In this document: one piece after another, positions 1-14,819 of the stretch | Layout: each line of letters starts with the position of its first letter | Numbering within the stretch: the stretch's first letter is position 1 | DNA from: Delphinus delphis | Taxonomy: Eukaryota > Chordata > Mammalia > Artiodactyla > Delphinidae | Direction: 5' to 3' | Assembly (NCBI RefSeq): GCF_949987515.2 | Contig: NC_082694.2 | Coordinates: 67,516,080-67,580,079 of the forward strand | Length of the DNA: 64,000 nt | The notes under the pieces: model-generated | The model's database searches: none | What the model was told of the DNA's origin: nothing | What the model saw: the letters and a program-made list of their open reading frames with translations, nothing else | Program-made: the position numbers and the translations under genes

Positions 1-3452
<3,452 letters not shown>

Positions 3453-3875
3453 GCCCGAGCCGCAGCCCGAGGGCGGCGTGCGCCAGGTAACGGGCCCTCC
3501 GCAAGCCCCAGAGCAAACGTCACTTTTCATTCTGTGCCAACTTGTTTTGAAGTGGCACATCACAAGCTGTATTTTCAAACTGCTTCAAGAGGTTTTGAGC
3601 ACGGGTTCATCCTGTTCTTTCAAGAGGAGAAAATCTCATAAAGACGAATGATAAACACGAGTCCCGAACGGGGCTGCGCAGGGTTTTGACGCACGGCTGG
3701 TGTCCACCTCTCCCTGTTTCTTTCCAATCCTGTGCGCTCCGCCTCCACGCACGCAGAACTAGCGCTCATGTGTTTCCTAGTTGGAGTCATAGATGTTCCC
3801 TTACCTTGTTGATGTGGGCATGGACCACTTGAGGACAGAGGGAACAGAAATAAGGGAGTTCTCTGCGGTGAGTCA
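3453..3875 (+). other. ALK: ALK 3' UTR (end estimated)
   Basis: Follows the TGA stop. The stretch from about 3510 to 3860 resembles the human ALK 3' UTR as I remember it. The human poly(A) signal position reads AATAAG here (3849-3854), not AATAAA. The end is therefore set about 20 bases beyond that hexamer and is only an estimate. An intact AATAAA occurs further on at 4242-4247. Confidence 0.6.
3849..3854 (+). terminator. Candidate ALK poly(A) signal, variant AATAAG
   Basis: Lies where the orthologous signal is expected and is followed by GGGAGTTCTCTGCGGTGAG, a moderately GT-rich downstream element. AATAAG is a rare, weak variant. An AATAAA at 4242-4247 is the nearest canonical alternative. 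Confidence 0.4.
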
Positions 3876-3885
3876 GCGCGGGGAA

Positions 3886-4957
3886 AGACATTCTTTACTT
3901 GGAAAAGAAAAATCATAGACAACTCGCTGAAACGTCACTGTGGATGACGTTTGGATGTTTTCAGTTGTGGTGATTCATCGACGATCGTAAAAATGTGGTA
4001 AATAGTTACGGTAGTAGAGAGAAAATGTGTATACACTCATCTAAATGAAATGCAAACACTCAAAGTGCTTTGAGATGACAAAACACGGGTACAGATCGAG
4101 AGATTCCAACATCCAATTAATATACCTCATGCCTTAAGAGAACCCTCCTACTAAAAGTGAACAACTGAGTGTGAGGTTTCCTACTGGGTTGAAAACTCAA
4201 GATTTAAATTATTAATTACTTATTTTAAGACTTTCCACGAAAATAAACTCCGATGATTTAAAAAGAAAAAATTTAAGCAGCAGTGATACATGGAAGCAGA
4301 GAAACATATCCACTCATGGGCATTAGTGTCAAACCTTCCAACAGTTTCAATCACGAAGCTTCCCAAGTTGAAGTTTCTACTACTAGTGGTGGATCATTGG
4401 AGTAGCAGGCCCTCCGACGGTCCTAAGAAGAGGTACGAATGCAGTATCGATCCTTCCTTCCTCGGGCTTCACCCGAGTTTTCGCTCCCTTAATCATGTGA
4501 TCCTAGCATACACGGAAACACAAATTTGCTGAAATACACAGAGCATAATCTGTATACCTGTCAACTACAGGGTAAAAGAGAATTTTTTCTCTGGGTGGCA
4601 ATGAGTAAAGGAACTAAGGAACACTTGGAGTGCTGAGGTTGGCAGTGACACATTAGGATGGGAGTTCTGAACTTGGTTTTCGCGGATGAAATTTATCTCC
4701 ATGCAAAGGAGTTGGGAATCTCTTAAACCTTACACATGTACATATGCAGTGATGCTTTATCTCATTCTTTCTTTCTGCTCCCCTTCGTTCTCCTGCCCAG
4801 TTTCTTTTCTGGTGGTAGCTGTGCCAAAACATCACTTTGGGAGGAAAGCATCTTTTATCGCTTGTTAGGCACTAAGCATTCCCAAGCGAAAGGACAGTGT
4901 TTATCTACCTTTTCTCCTACCTTCTTAAGTTCACCTACATCAAAAGTCTCACTCTGG
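3886..4957. other. Intergenic, no feature recognised
   Basis: AT-rich unique-looking DNA downstream of ALK. The only item of note is an AATAAA at 4242-4247 that could serve as a distal ALK poly(A) signal. No coding potential was seen. Confidence 0.6.
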
Positions 4958-5166
4958 GGCTTCCCTGGTGGCGCAGTGGTTGAGAGTCCGCCTGCCGATG
5001 CAGGGGACGTGGGTTTGTGCCCCGGTCTGGGAGGATCCCACGTGCCATGGAGCGGCTGGGCCCATGGGCCGTGGCCGCTGAGCCTGCGCGTCCGGAGCCT
5101 GTGCTCCACGGCTGGAGAGGCCACAACGGTGAGAGGCCCACGTACTGCAAAAAAAAAAAGAAAACA
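4958..5166 (+). mobile_element. Short cetacean SINE (CHR family)
   Basis: tRNA-derived head, body with GCGGCTGGGCCC and GTGAGAGGCCC blocks, then an A-rich tail. It is flanked by a perfect 16-bp target-site duplication, AAAAGTCTCACTCTGG, at 4942-4957 and 5167-5182. It is more diverged than the other short copies: several CpGs have decayed to TG or CA. Confidence 0.95.
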
Positions 5167-5182
5167 AAAAGTCTCACTCTGG

Positions 5183-6234
5183 TTGTGGGAAAGCCACTCT
5201 GTTCTAAGCCAACACTAGACCAGTGAGTGTTGATTCCTCCCATGGCAGAGCCTTGCCCTCGTCAGTAGTTCTGCACATCTCTAGAAGCACTGACACCCTG
5301 GACACCACTTTTCCTTTAACTGCCAAAAATATTTTCATCAGACACACATGAAGATGAACCATCCATGAACTCATCTCTAAATACCTGTTATCAATAAAGT
5401 TTTAGCTCATGCCTGGTGCGAAGTCAAGTCTAATTATATAAACATTAGTCTAATTTGTAAACCACCTGAAGGGGTGCAAGAATCACACTTTGAAAAACAC
5501 TCTCCTCAAAGGATGACAGAGAGCTGTCAAAACTGAGAAGAACAATTTCATTTTATATTTGTAACACCAGTAGCCAGTGAAACAGGGAGCATGTTACGTG
5601 GTTAAATAGCCAACTCTTTCATTAACAAGGAAAAACATCTTAGCCCTTTCTCTTCTTAAAAACTACAGATCCATTACATTTTCAGGTTGTGCCTTACTAC
5701 CACTGAGATTGATTTGTTGATTCTCTCCAATCATCTTTATTGGTATCAATTTTCGTGTAAATGAGAGTCCAATCTTAAAAGCTTGTATACGTGGAAAATA
5801 AACAACTCCACACTGAGATATAACGTCCTCAAGATGTTTTATTTAACTCACTGTAAGCCCAGGTATTGGCACGGTATTAATCTGGACTGTTGTACACTCA
5901 ATATTGCTCCAGCCATATGGCTCCAGCAATTTGTACAGATGCTGTGGACTCACATATTTATTAGTTATGATGCAAAGTCCCACCCAGAACATGAACAGGC
6001 ACAATTAAAAGTCTGTAGATGTTATGGGAATTAAACCATAAGCTAGTATAATTATTCTTATTCCATGTCTAGAAAGAAGCTCATCAGAGTTCACAATCGT
6101 TCCATTGGGAAATCAGCAATCTGTGAGGAATGACCAGTTTATCCATACGTGGCACCTCAAAATGACAGCCAATCAACATAGCAGGAATGAACTTCATGTT
6201 TTAGAAAGAGTAAGGTATACTTAGTAGTTGAAAG
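5183..6234. other. Intergenic, no feature recognised
   Basis: AT-rich DNA without a convincing repeat, exon or RNA gene. Confidence 0.5.
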
Positions 6235-6400
6235 ACCAGATTCTCTAGCCCGTTAGGATGTGAGTCCTGGCTCTCCATGGCTTATCAGACCTGTCAATAC
6301 CTCAACGTCTCCATATATTGTACAAAATAAGGACAATAACTTCCCTTTCTCACTGCCCCTCAGGAAGATTATAAATTGTGTGAAAGCACAAGCACTCCCT
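6235..6400 (+). repeat. MIR SINE fragment, old
   Basis: The order of features (GTCCTGGCTCTCC..., loss of positive balance, CCTCAACGTCTCCATAT, AAATAAGGACAATAA) matches the MIR core and its downstream part. Ends are approximate. Confidence 0.55.
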
Positions 6401-7849
6401 CTCATGCCTCTTGAATTCCCAAGTGATTTGGGTTGGGTGTGGGGAGAATTTCAACAGCCAGCGTGTGTCTCTACACACCTGCCCTCCCCACCACCCCCGT
6501 CTGGCCCTCCCGGCTCCCCTTCTGTGCCATGTTGGCTTTGCCTGTCACTTATTTAATGACGGTAGCAAGAACCCTACCAGAACCAAGGGCTTTCAGGGCA
6601 AAAGAAGAATGTGAAGACTCTCTACCACACTTAGTGTTAAAAAATAAGCATCAAAGGAAGATATTTAACCCATTGGATGAATTCTTTTTAAAAATTTTCT
6701 GGCCTCTCCATGTAGTGCTTGGTAAGCGCTACAGCTGTAAGATATTATGTAACCACAGATTAACTTCAGCCCATAAAATGTGAGGCTTTTGCATCCAAAT
6801 CCACGTGGCACAGCACTAAGAAATTCTAAGGGATCAGGCTATTTTGCTAGATTTTTCTCCAGTAATAGTAGGATTAAAATTCACATGAGCTTTGTAGACC
6901 TAAAACATGACGCTTATGAATTTAGACTACTCTGAATAACAGACTTCCTATGACAAGATTCATAAAATGTATGAAGTGTGTTGTCAATCTGTCTTTAGCT
7001 AATGACTTTTTAAATGGGTCCCCCAAGAACATACAACTTGACTTTGCTAATTTCATTGCAGCAGATGGCTCCCTATGCTGTTGTGTGAACATACAAAACG
7101 AAAACCAGCATTCCCATAATCCTCCACAGGATGCCCTAAAATAAAAGATAATTATCAAGAACAACTGGTAAGGCTTCTATTCAGATTGTTTTGATTTGGT
7201 ATCCTCAGTAGGTGTGTTTAAGTTCTAATGCACCACTCAAGTACAAAGCTATTTTTAGCCCTAGCTTAACAGCTTTAAAACATTTGGAAAGCTCAGTGCA
7301 ACAAAAGAATATGGCATGGAGTTGGGGGGCAGGGAGGAACACGGACACTAACCACAGCACCAGAGCGACGTCTCTCCCCTCTTCGGCTGTTCAGGAGATG
7401 TAAACAAGCGTGTAACCCTTCCACGTAAAGACGGCACCACCAGGGTAGGAGAACCGCAGGTCCCGGGTCTGCCTGCGGCGCCGTCCGCCGTCCATTCCTC
7501 AGATCCTTCTGCTTGACATGTGCTCCAGCGGTTGCCCCACTCCGTTCATCTGCTAAGGCCTACTGCCTCCTTGAAAGCAATTGCTCACAATTAGTTATCC
7601 CGCCATCACTAAAAGGCTCGTTGGGTAGGTGCTTTTCAGCCGGTGTTAGCTGAAAGGCAGTCTTACTAAATGAACTCACTAAGCCTTAGCAACTAGTAGA
7701 TTAACGCTCCCTAGAGCGTTGACATCTTGAGAGGTTATTTGCCAGTATAGATGACTATCAGACTGTTAAAACCTCAGATGGTTATGATATGTTGCATGGT
7801 TTAGCGCTCATCAATTATTTGAGAAACAGCAGGCAGACCGAGCAGGAGT
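6401..7849. other. Intergenic, no feature recognised
   Basis: No exon, RNA gene or clearly identifiable repeat was seen. A GC-rich patch around 7430-7500 is short and has no open frame of note. Confidence 0.5.
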
Positions 7850-8045
7850 TAAGGGCGTAGGTGTTAGACAGCAATTACCTACCTACATGACCCGAGCAAG
7901 TTAAACTCTCACTTTCTCATTTAAAAACATGAGCAGTTTGGTCTCAGAGGCCCCCTTCCTTTGATTCTGAAGTCTATGATTCTGTAAGACTTCACCTCTG
8001 TGTAAGGTAAATCCCAACACCTGGCCCACAGTTGGTAGGACATGA
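7850..8045 (+). repeat. MIR SINE, old
   Basis: Shows the MIR order: GTTAGACAGCAATTACCTACCTACATGACC, then GAGCAAGTTAAACTCTC, CTCATTTAAAAACATGAG, and a downstream part ending near CACCTGGCCCACAGTTGG. Ends are approximate. Confidence 0.55.
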
Positions 8046-8048
8046 CCA

Positions 8049-8087
8049 GTGTGTGCGTGCGCACGTGCGTGTGTGTGTGTGTGTGTG
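8049..8087. repeat. (GT)n microsatellite with GC steps
   Basis: About 39 bases of alternating purine and pyrimidine, with a central GTGCGCACGTGC block and a (GT)n run. It is likely polymorphic, and the sequence class is prone to Z-DNA. Confidence 0.9.
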
Positions 8088-11000
8088 AGAGACCCTTAAT
8101 TCATTCCGAGGCTAAAGCCAATTAATTCAGTGCACAATCCCAGTGAGCCAAATTATATTTAACCTTTATACAAAAGCAGACCAGAAAGAAGTTTAGCATC
8201 AGCTCTCTGTTTATTGTTCTATTCAAAGATCTCTGTAACAAATCACAAAATCATTAACATGGCAAAATGAAGTTGCTGTCTGGGGTGGTTTCCTGAAAGA
8301 AGCAAAGCTGACGCAGGACTGTGAGAATCACGTCTGTTTAGCGACCTTCACGCTCACCACGGCACCACTTACTCTCTATTACATTTGCCACAGTGGCCAC
8401 CTTATTAGCAAAGTAAAATCATGCAACTTATCACTTGAAGCGTTATCTTTAACCACACCTAATACTCGATGACAGATCTGACGCACTTGCTGTCAGTGCT
8501 CATTCCCAGAGTAACAAAGCCCAGGACAGGCCACACGTTCGCGACCAGGCAGTGTGTGTGGAGTCAGGCATCTCTGAACAAGCACCATGGAACCATGATG
8601 ATGAGGAATTCACTAATGACAGGAGTCTTCTCTCCCAGTCACCATTGGATTGGAGAGAATCCCTCTTTTCGGGTTTGTGGAGACACCCACTGCCACTGGA
8701 GGGCAATTTTTGGAAACCTGTTCCGAATTATATAGCGTTGTAGTGGATCTAGTAGTAGGGAATCCCCAAAAGACAGCCAACTCAAATGCCCCAGCAAAAG
8801 ACCAAGAGAAGATTGTGACAACTGCAGGCAACTGTCTACATTTTAGCGCATCTAACAGTTGAGGGGAGAAAAACCAGTTTAAATATTTTTGCATTATTTC
8901 AAAATTATATTTATGTGGTAGTTCACAGTTCTCAGTAAGAAGGAAAGTAAGATTAAAGACAAATTCTTTTTCCTCATGTATGTACCAGTTAGCAGCCGGT
9001 GATGTTTTATAAAAGAAACTAAAGCAGAACATGACACTGAATTCTCCTCTGTCACACGCCAAGGAGTGTGAAGTGAGACCTCAAGAAATCTCATGCTATT
9101 TCTTACTTCCCTAAGACCTAGTCCCTTCAAGAAAGAGAAAAGATTGCTTGAGAAAAATCACAACATTTTAAACTGATACATATAATCTACTGGAATTCTT
9201 ATTAGAAATCCATTTTTACTGGCAGGTTCAATAAAGGAGACTGAAAACTTTCACTTTAATCCTCTTCTCTATTGTGTATAATACAAAATCTACTTTCCCC
9301 TGTCACCAATTGGGACTTTTATGACTATTAAAATTCATTTTAAAATCCATTTTAGGATTTTTCCCAAAGATATTGTGTAGTAACACCTATCCTTCATAAC
9401 AAGAACTGTCAGGGACAGCCAGTGTCATCAACAACACTGTTGACTGAGATGTAAGCTGAATCTCGGAAGTCGTATTAGAGAAAGAATAAAAAGAACGGCT
9501 TGAAGCTGTGCATGTAATTTTAACATGATTCATTTCCATGTCAGTCTGATTTGATTTGTTATGTGAAAAATAGTTAGTCCAGTCTTCAAGAAGGTAAGGG
9601 TACTTTGAGTAACACCTCTATCAGGCTGGAGGTGAAAGAACTTAACCTCTGAGATCAACACAGGTCAAGGAGAACACAGCATCTGGATATTTAAACTTCC
9701 TAAACTTTAGGAATGCTTCAAATTCAAATTCAGTTCAGCGCAAGTAGCTTCCTGATACTCCCTATTTAATTTCATCTATCCAATTCAAACAACTCCGACT
9801 AAACATCCAATCCTAAGACCAGTTCCTCCGAGGACAGAGGCGTACAAGATGTGCCTGAGTGTAAGGACCTGCGTATCTACAGGAGCAACAAACTTGACAT
9901 CTGGGTTCATTTAGGGTTTTAGAGCTGAAATTAAAACCATATTTATGATCATTTGTCAAATGACGGCAGTGATCACTAGGGACAGGTTATGTTTTAAGCT
10001 AATAGGCTCAATTTAAACACCTAGAGTATCTTTACTAACATAACTCAGAACTTACTGCCCTGCTGCAGCACCACGACCACACTTCCCTATTTGAACTGAA
10101 AAATAATGAGACCTGCTGCTGCTTTATCGTGAAAATTCTATTCGTTATAAGATATTCTAAAGGGACGAGAGGAAAAAGGTTCCCACACCGCTTGGTGCCT
10201 TTCTCGTCAAGGGAAAAGGCTACAAGCAGAAAAGAAATTTCATTTCTACCACGCATAATGAAAATATATTGTTGTCAGTAACATGTGCCCATCTACTCTA
10301 ATTCCTCCCCATAAACTCCTTTTTCCCTTCTGTAAAAAGGAGCACTGGCAAAAATTTTGCTAGAAAAAATTCTTTTTGCCTACGCAAAGGCATCATATCC
10401 TGCTGGTAAGAAAATCTTAACATGATCTACTTAACTTGTTCAGCCCACACACAAGCTCCACTAAGAATGTCTGTTGTATATTCAAGCAGCTTATGTGACA
10501 TTGTTTGTAAATAAGAGCCTATGTACCAAGGGATATTACTAAACAATTACTAAAAATATATGTGATGTGAGTTTTGTATTACCTACTGTGTTTGTATTAC
10601 AAATAAGTGTAGTGAAGCAAAGGGCATGAAGAAAAATAAAAAATAAATTCTCCTACTTGCTTGCCATGTGGTGATACATATTATATGTCTCTGAGTCAAT
10701 CATTTAGATAACAAATATCCAGTGAACGGTTAAAATTACTAGATCTATTTCTTAACTAAGCATGATTCCTAACACATTAGGTCTCTAGCCTCAGTCAACG
10801 TGGCTTAAATAATATTATCACATAGCCTAAATAAGCAGGTCCAAAATAAAACTCTGAAACAAAAATGCGTGGCACCGGAAACCAATGCTGTGCACACCTG
10901 GGTGAGATCCAGTTCATCCTCTCTGTGTTAGACCACACATGTTACTGTGTTCCCTAAATTACCATCATATCACAACAGAAATTCAAACCCAGCCCCAGGG

Positions 11001-11263
11001 ACAATAGACAGGCAGTTAGGTGACCCCACTGTGTCTTTCCTGCCCCCTTTTCTACCCCTGACACCCAACATCCTTCTATCTCCTTCATGTCACTATTTTG
11101 GGGTAAAGTTGGGCTACCATGACTCAAACCTTTCTCGTCCTTTGTCCTCCCCTACCCAGCAAAATTTACCCGTCCCACGGCCTGGTCTCTCAAGCCCACC
11201 TGGCTGAAGCTGGCGAGACAACACCTCTACTTTAAACCATCGACAGCCTCCACTGCCTCTGTT
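8088..11263. other. Intergenic, no feature recognised
   Basis: Unique-looking AT-rich DNA. A 149-codon open frame on the - strand (8613-9062) has no recognisable domain or splice context and is treated as chance. Confidence 0.5.
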
Positions 11264-11420
11264 CATTTAACAAATGCTTCCCGAGCCTGCAGTAGGTGCC
11301 AAGTGTTATTCCAGGTGTTAGGGAGGAAATGATGAACAAAACAGTCAAAACCCATCCCTCAATCCAGTGAGGGACAGGACAAGTAATGAGCAAAAAGTTG
11401 TAGCATGACCAAGGGTGGTA
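11264..11420 (-). repeat. LINE-2 3' end fragment
   Basis: Reads CATTTAACAAATGCTTCC, then AGGTGCCAAGTGTTATTCC, then GATGAACAAAACAGTC. On the opposite strand this is the L2 3' end pattern. Ends are approximate. Confidence 0.55.
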
Positions 11421-11850
11421 AATGCTAAGGAGAAAAATAACACACGAGAGGGGATAAGGAGTTCGGGAGAAGACAGTGCAACGGTCTCACCAAGATTTCA
11501 ATGCCTCAGCTCAGATTCCACAAATGTCTGTATCTCAACACTTTTCAGCACTTAAAAAATACTCCCATCAAATTACCTGGAAATATAGAAACAAAGCCTT
11601 TTAGTAGAATGTAGATACTTATTTATATATATTTTGAAATCTATAAATGCAAGGTTTTCTATCCAACCCTAAATAAACAAATGAAATCCCACTGATATAA
11701 AAGATAATTAAGCAATTTTAGAAAACCAAAGAAATACATTCTTTTCTTAAATGGCTCTCTGTCCATCAAAACAATATAATCGGAGAGTAGCTAAAAACAT
11801 AACTTCATTTGCTGAGTAGAAGCATGGTACTTTTAAGACTCTCTATAGGA
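11421..11850. other. Intergenic, no feature recognised
   Basis: AT-rich stretch with no identified element. Confidence 0.5.
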
Positions 11851-12438
11851 CAAGGGTCCCCAACCCCTGGGCCGCACAGCAGGCGGTGAGCGGCGGGCCA
11901 GCGAGCAAAGCTTCATCTGTATTTACAGCCGCTCCCCATCGCCCACATTACTGCCTGAGCTCAGCCTCCTGTCAGATCAGCGGTGGCATTAGAGTCTCAT
12001 AGGAGCGCGAACCCTACTGTGAACAGCACATGCGAGGGATCTAGGTTGCGTGCTCCTTATGCGAACCTAACGCCTGATGATCTGAGGTGGAGCTGCGGCT
12101 GTGATGCTAGCGCCGAGCAGCGGCTGCAAATACAGATTATCATTAGCAGAGAGGTTTGACTGCACAGAGACCGTAATAAATCAATTGCTTGCAGACTCAT
12201 ATCAAAGCCCTATCAGTGAGTGGCAAGTGAAAACAAGCTCAGGGCTCCCACTGATTTTACATTACAGTGAGTTGTATAATTATTTCATTATATATTACAA
12301 TGTAATAATAATAGAAATAAAGTGCACGATAAATGTAATGTGCTTGAATCATCCCGAAACCATCCCCCCACGCCGGTCCGTGGAAGAATTGTCTTCCACG
12401 AAACCGGTCCCTGGTGCCAAAATGGTTGGAGACCACTG
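11851..12438. mobile_element. hAT-type non-autonomous DNA transposon
   Basis: The ends are imperfect terminal inverted repeats: CAAGGGTCCCCAACC at the left and GGTTGGAGACCACTG at the right. They are flanked by an 8-bp target-site duplication, CTATAGGA at 11843-11850 and CTATAGGG at 12439-12446 (one mismatch), as hAT elements make. The interior has the familiar block GCCGCTCCCCATCGC and, near the right end, GAATTGTCTTCCACGAAACC. It carries no transposase. The exact family name is uncertain. Open frames inside it are by chance. Confidence 0.85.
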
Positions 12439-12446
12439 CTATAGGG

Positions 12447-13559
12447 TAAGGATGGGACAAATCCAAGTCATTACTGTAAGAAGAAAAAAGTGAACTACAA
12501 AGCATATATACTCTGAGTACCTGAGAAGAGGAGAGTTGCAGGCAGGGTCAGTGACAACATGCCACTCCAAACCAAAACAGCTTCCCTTTTTATTAATGCT
12601 CAAGACATGAACTTTGAATGACATAAGCAAAACACCAATGAAAACACCTAATTTTTATGTATAGTATATGTAAACATACACATTACATGGATTTAATAAT
12701 CCTAATCTAAATATGAGAACAATTGGTTCTCTGACCTCAAAATAAATTCAGTGTTGGCATTACTGTTACTAACTTACAGGGTTTTATATTTAACAGGAAG
12801 AATTATGGACAACCAAGTTCAGTGTAGTCATGGACTTCACGGTAAGGTATAAATAGAGTTTTTAAGAAATAAACTATATAATAAAATAAGTTTACTTTTG
12901 ACACAGTACAGTCACTTTCTTCAATCAAAAATATTCCTTGATTACAAAGCAGCCTTATTTTGCAAATGTATTTCAGGAAAATAGCTCTAGCAATATTTGA
13001 AATTTCACACCTTTTTAAAAAGGCAGCAAAGCAAGAGAATTTAGATTTTAAATAGTATATTGCAAAATAGTTCAATGTATTATTTCTAAAGCACAAAGCA
13101 AGCTCCGTTTTGAAGGATGCTTTTTATCTTATAAAGCAAACTATTCCACTATTTCCGTGGTAGTTTAGAGTCTAAATATCTACAATAAAAGATATATCTT
13201 TATACATACAGGACAAACTTCAATACATACCCACAACACAAATGTTCTGCATTATTACATCACTCTATTACGAAGCTTAGTTTGTTAACATGTGCTCAAA
13301 AGGAAAATAAAAACATGATACAGTTCTGCAGTTTTATAACAGGCTGAATTCTGCAACAACTGAAAATATAAAAAGAGCAACAACAGCAAACGCAACACCG
13401 GTTTTATGAATAATAACACAAAACATCAAGAAACCATAAACATTTAAATGAATAGCTACTACATTCTTCTTAACACATCTTAATTTGCTCTCTTGTCATA
13501 AATATAACTTTTTTAATGTTTTTCATATCCCTGGAGGAAATGATGGCCAATCCTCCACA
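12447..13559. other. Intergenic or distal 3' flank of CLIP4, no feature recognised
   Basis: AT-rich, with no recognised repeat. It could belong to a longer CLIP4 3' UTR isoform if the signal at 13580-13585 is not the main one. Confidence 0.4.
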
Positions 13560-13579
13560 AAGAGGAAAGTGCATCATGC

Positions 13580-13585
13580 TTTATT
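13580..13585 (-). terminator. Candidate CLIP4 poly(A) signal AATAAA
   Basis: Canonical hexamer on the - strand, with a GT-rich stretch 15-25 bases downstream. Chosen over the one at 14440-14445 because that would leave almost no 3' UTR; both may be used. Confidence 0.45.
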
Positions 13586-13754
13586 TTAAAAGTGCTTCAT
13601 ATATGTATGTTTTATAGATATGTCCCATAAGGAAGTTAATTAAGCACGTGCAAAAAATTCTAATTGTGACTTGAATTTATAAACCTAATCATGGGTTTTT
13701 GTGGTTCCTCCAGATGAGGCAGTCAGTCACTAACACAGAAGAAAGATCTGAGAT

Positions 13755-13905
13755 GACACGCTTTGTACAGCGGAAAGAGCCCGAGCCACAGGTCAGGAGA
13801 CCCACGTTCTAGTTGTAGCTCTGGTAACCAGCTAGCCTGTGACCCCGCGTGAGGAAGAGCGGCTTTAGAACCTGGCAGCGGGCAAGAGGCTGAGCTCCAG
13901 AGTCC
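13755..13905 (+). repeat. MIR SINE fragment next to hairpin
   Basis: ACAGCGGAAAGAGCCCGAGC, then GTTCTAGTTGTAGCTCTGG and AGCCTGTGACC match the MIR 5' half and core. Antisense to CLIP4. The end merges into the left arm of the hairpin at 13904. Confidence 0.6.
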
Positions 13906-13966
13906 CTTCCAGGAATGCCTTACCTACAGTCCTAATGTACCTGTAGGTGAGGCATTCCTGGAAGGG
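13904..13966. repeat. Near-perfect 26-bp inverted repeat (hairpin)
   Basis: The left arm (13904-13929, starting CCCTTCCAGGAATGCCT) and right arm (13941-13966, ending AGGCATTCCTGGAAGGG) are reverse complements with a single mismatch, which pairs as a wobble in one RNA strand. The loop is 11 bases. Transcribed as part of the CLIP4 3' UTR it would form a 63-nt stem-loop. Confidence 0.9.
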
Positions 13967-14497
13967 CAAATAACTTGACCCAAAGACATGAAAAATACCT
14001 AGTCACACAGCTATTATTCTCTTACTGTCCTTATTAGTACAGAAAGAAATAAAAACTCTGAAAATACTTGACAGAAAAAGGTCATGTGAAGGTCTTACGT
14101 TAACCAAAGCTAGTGAAAACCCTCACAGTTATGGCATATGGAAAATCCACTATTCTGTGCAAACATGAGACAGAGTAAGCAACATCAGTCAGTCACTTAA
14201 TGGCACATTTTTTCCCAAGTCTCAGAATTCTCTTGGGTCTAAAGCTTTAAATCTTAAAAAAAAAAAAAAGGCTGATTTTGAGATTGTTTTAAGAGAACCA
14301 TGATTCCCACAGTTCGTATTTCTAGCTTTTTAAAGGAGTCTCTCTGAATTGTTATAATGCTTTTCATGAAGATAGCTCTGTTTTCAAATTTTAAATAACG
14401 GCTAAAAGCTAAATAAAGTAAACCATTTGCCATGGACTCTTTATTTTACGTTGTGTGTGTGTGTGTATGAGCTCATTTAATACTGTAGAAGTTTAAC

Positions 14498-14819
14498 TCA
14501 ACAATTCTCATCCACAAGCTTTGACCCGTTTATTCCCCGGTAGGTCACTCTGCTGGGCCTCACTAGGACCCCGTGGTTTGGCCTGCAGGTGAAGTAGCGT
14601 TTGTCCCCCACTGCCCCATCATTCTTTCCCTTGGCGCTTCGAAGCTCCAGTCCAAGCCAGATCCCTGAGGCAAAGTCAGTGGGGCCCAGGTACCTAACGG
14701 TGCCCATCTCGTTGGAGCTGGTGAGGAGGACCTGGGAGCCCTCGTGCAGCCTCACGCGCCCCTCCAGGCCGCCGGCCGTGGTGCTGCTGCTCCAGCTGCG
14801 GCGCAGAGCGGGCTTCGAC
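14498..14819 (-). CDS. CLIP4: CLIP4 last coding exon (CAP-Gly 3 and C-terminus)
   Basis: 322 coding bases: one base completes Lys, then 106 residues and a TGA. Begins [20 protein letters not shown]-Gly 3 runs from [20 protein letters not shown] through [20 protein letters not shown] to [17 protein letters not shown]. The canonical GKNDG is kept. The C-terminus is GSKLVDENC. Acceptor CCCTCTGCACAG. The 5' part (about 14690-14815) is clearly more GC-rich than the other CLIP4 exons. Confidence 0.97.

Larger units (their letters stand above)
13560..14497 (-). other. CLIP4: Probable CLIP4 3' UTR (end estimated)
   Basis: Immediately downstream of the CLIP4 stop. Two AATAAA signals occur on the - strand: 14440-14445, only 53 bases after the stop, and 13580-13585, followed by a TTTGTGG-type GT-rich element. 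The second looks more likely and gives a UTR of about 940 bases. The region includes a worn MIR and a strong hairpin. Confidence 0.5.

Noticed and set aside
4958..5166. tRNA-like head of the cetacean SINEs as tRNA genes
   Set aside because: They derive from a tRNA and keep box A/B-like text, but lack a foldable mature tRNA and are retrotransposed copies with target duplications.
8613..9062. 149-codon open frame on the - strand in the intergenic region
   Set aside because: No recognisable domain, no splice context and phenylalanine/serine-rich composition expected of AT-rich chance frames.
12101..12493. 130-codon frame on the + strand
   Set aside because: Lies within and just beyond a non-autonomous hAT element; no transposase similarity.
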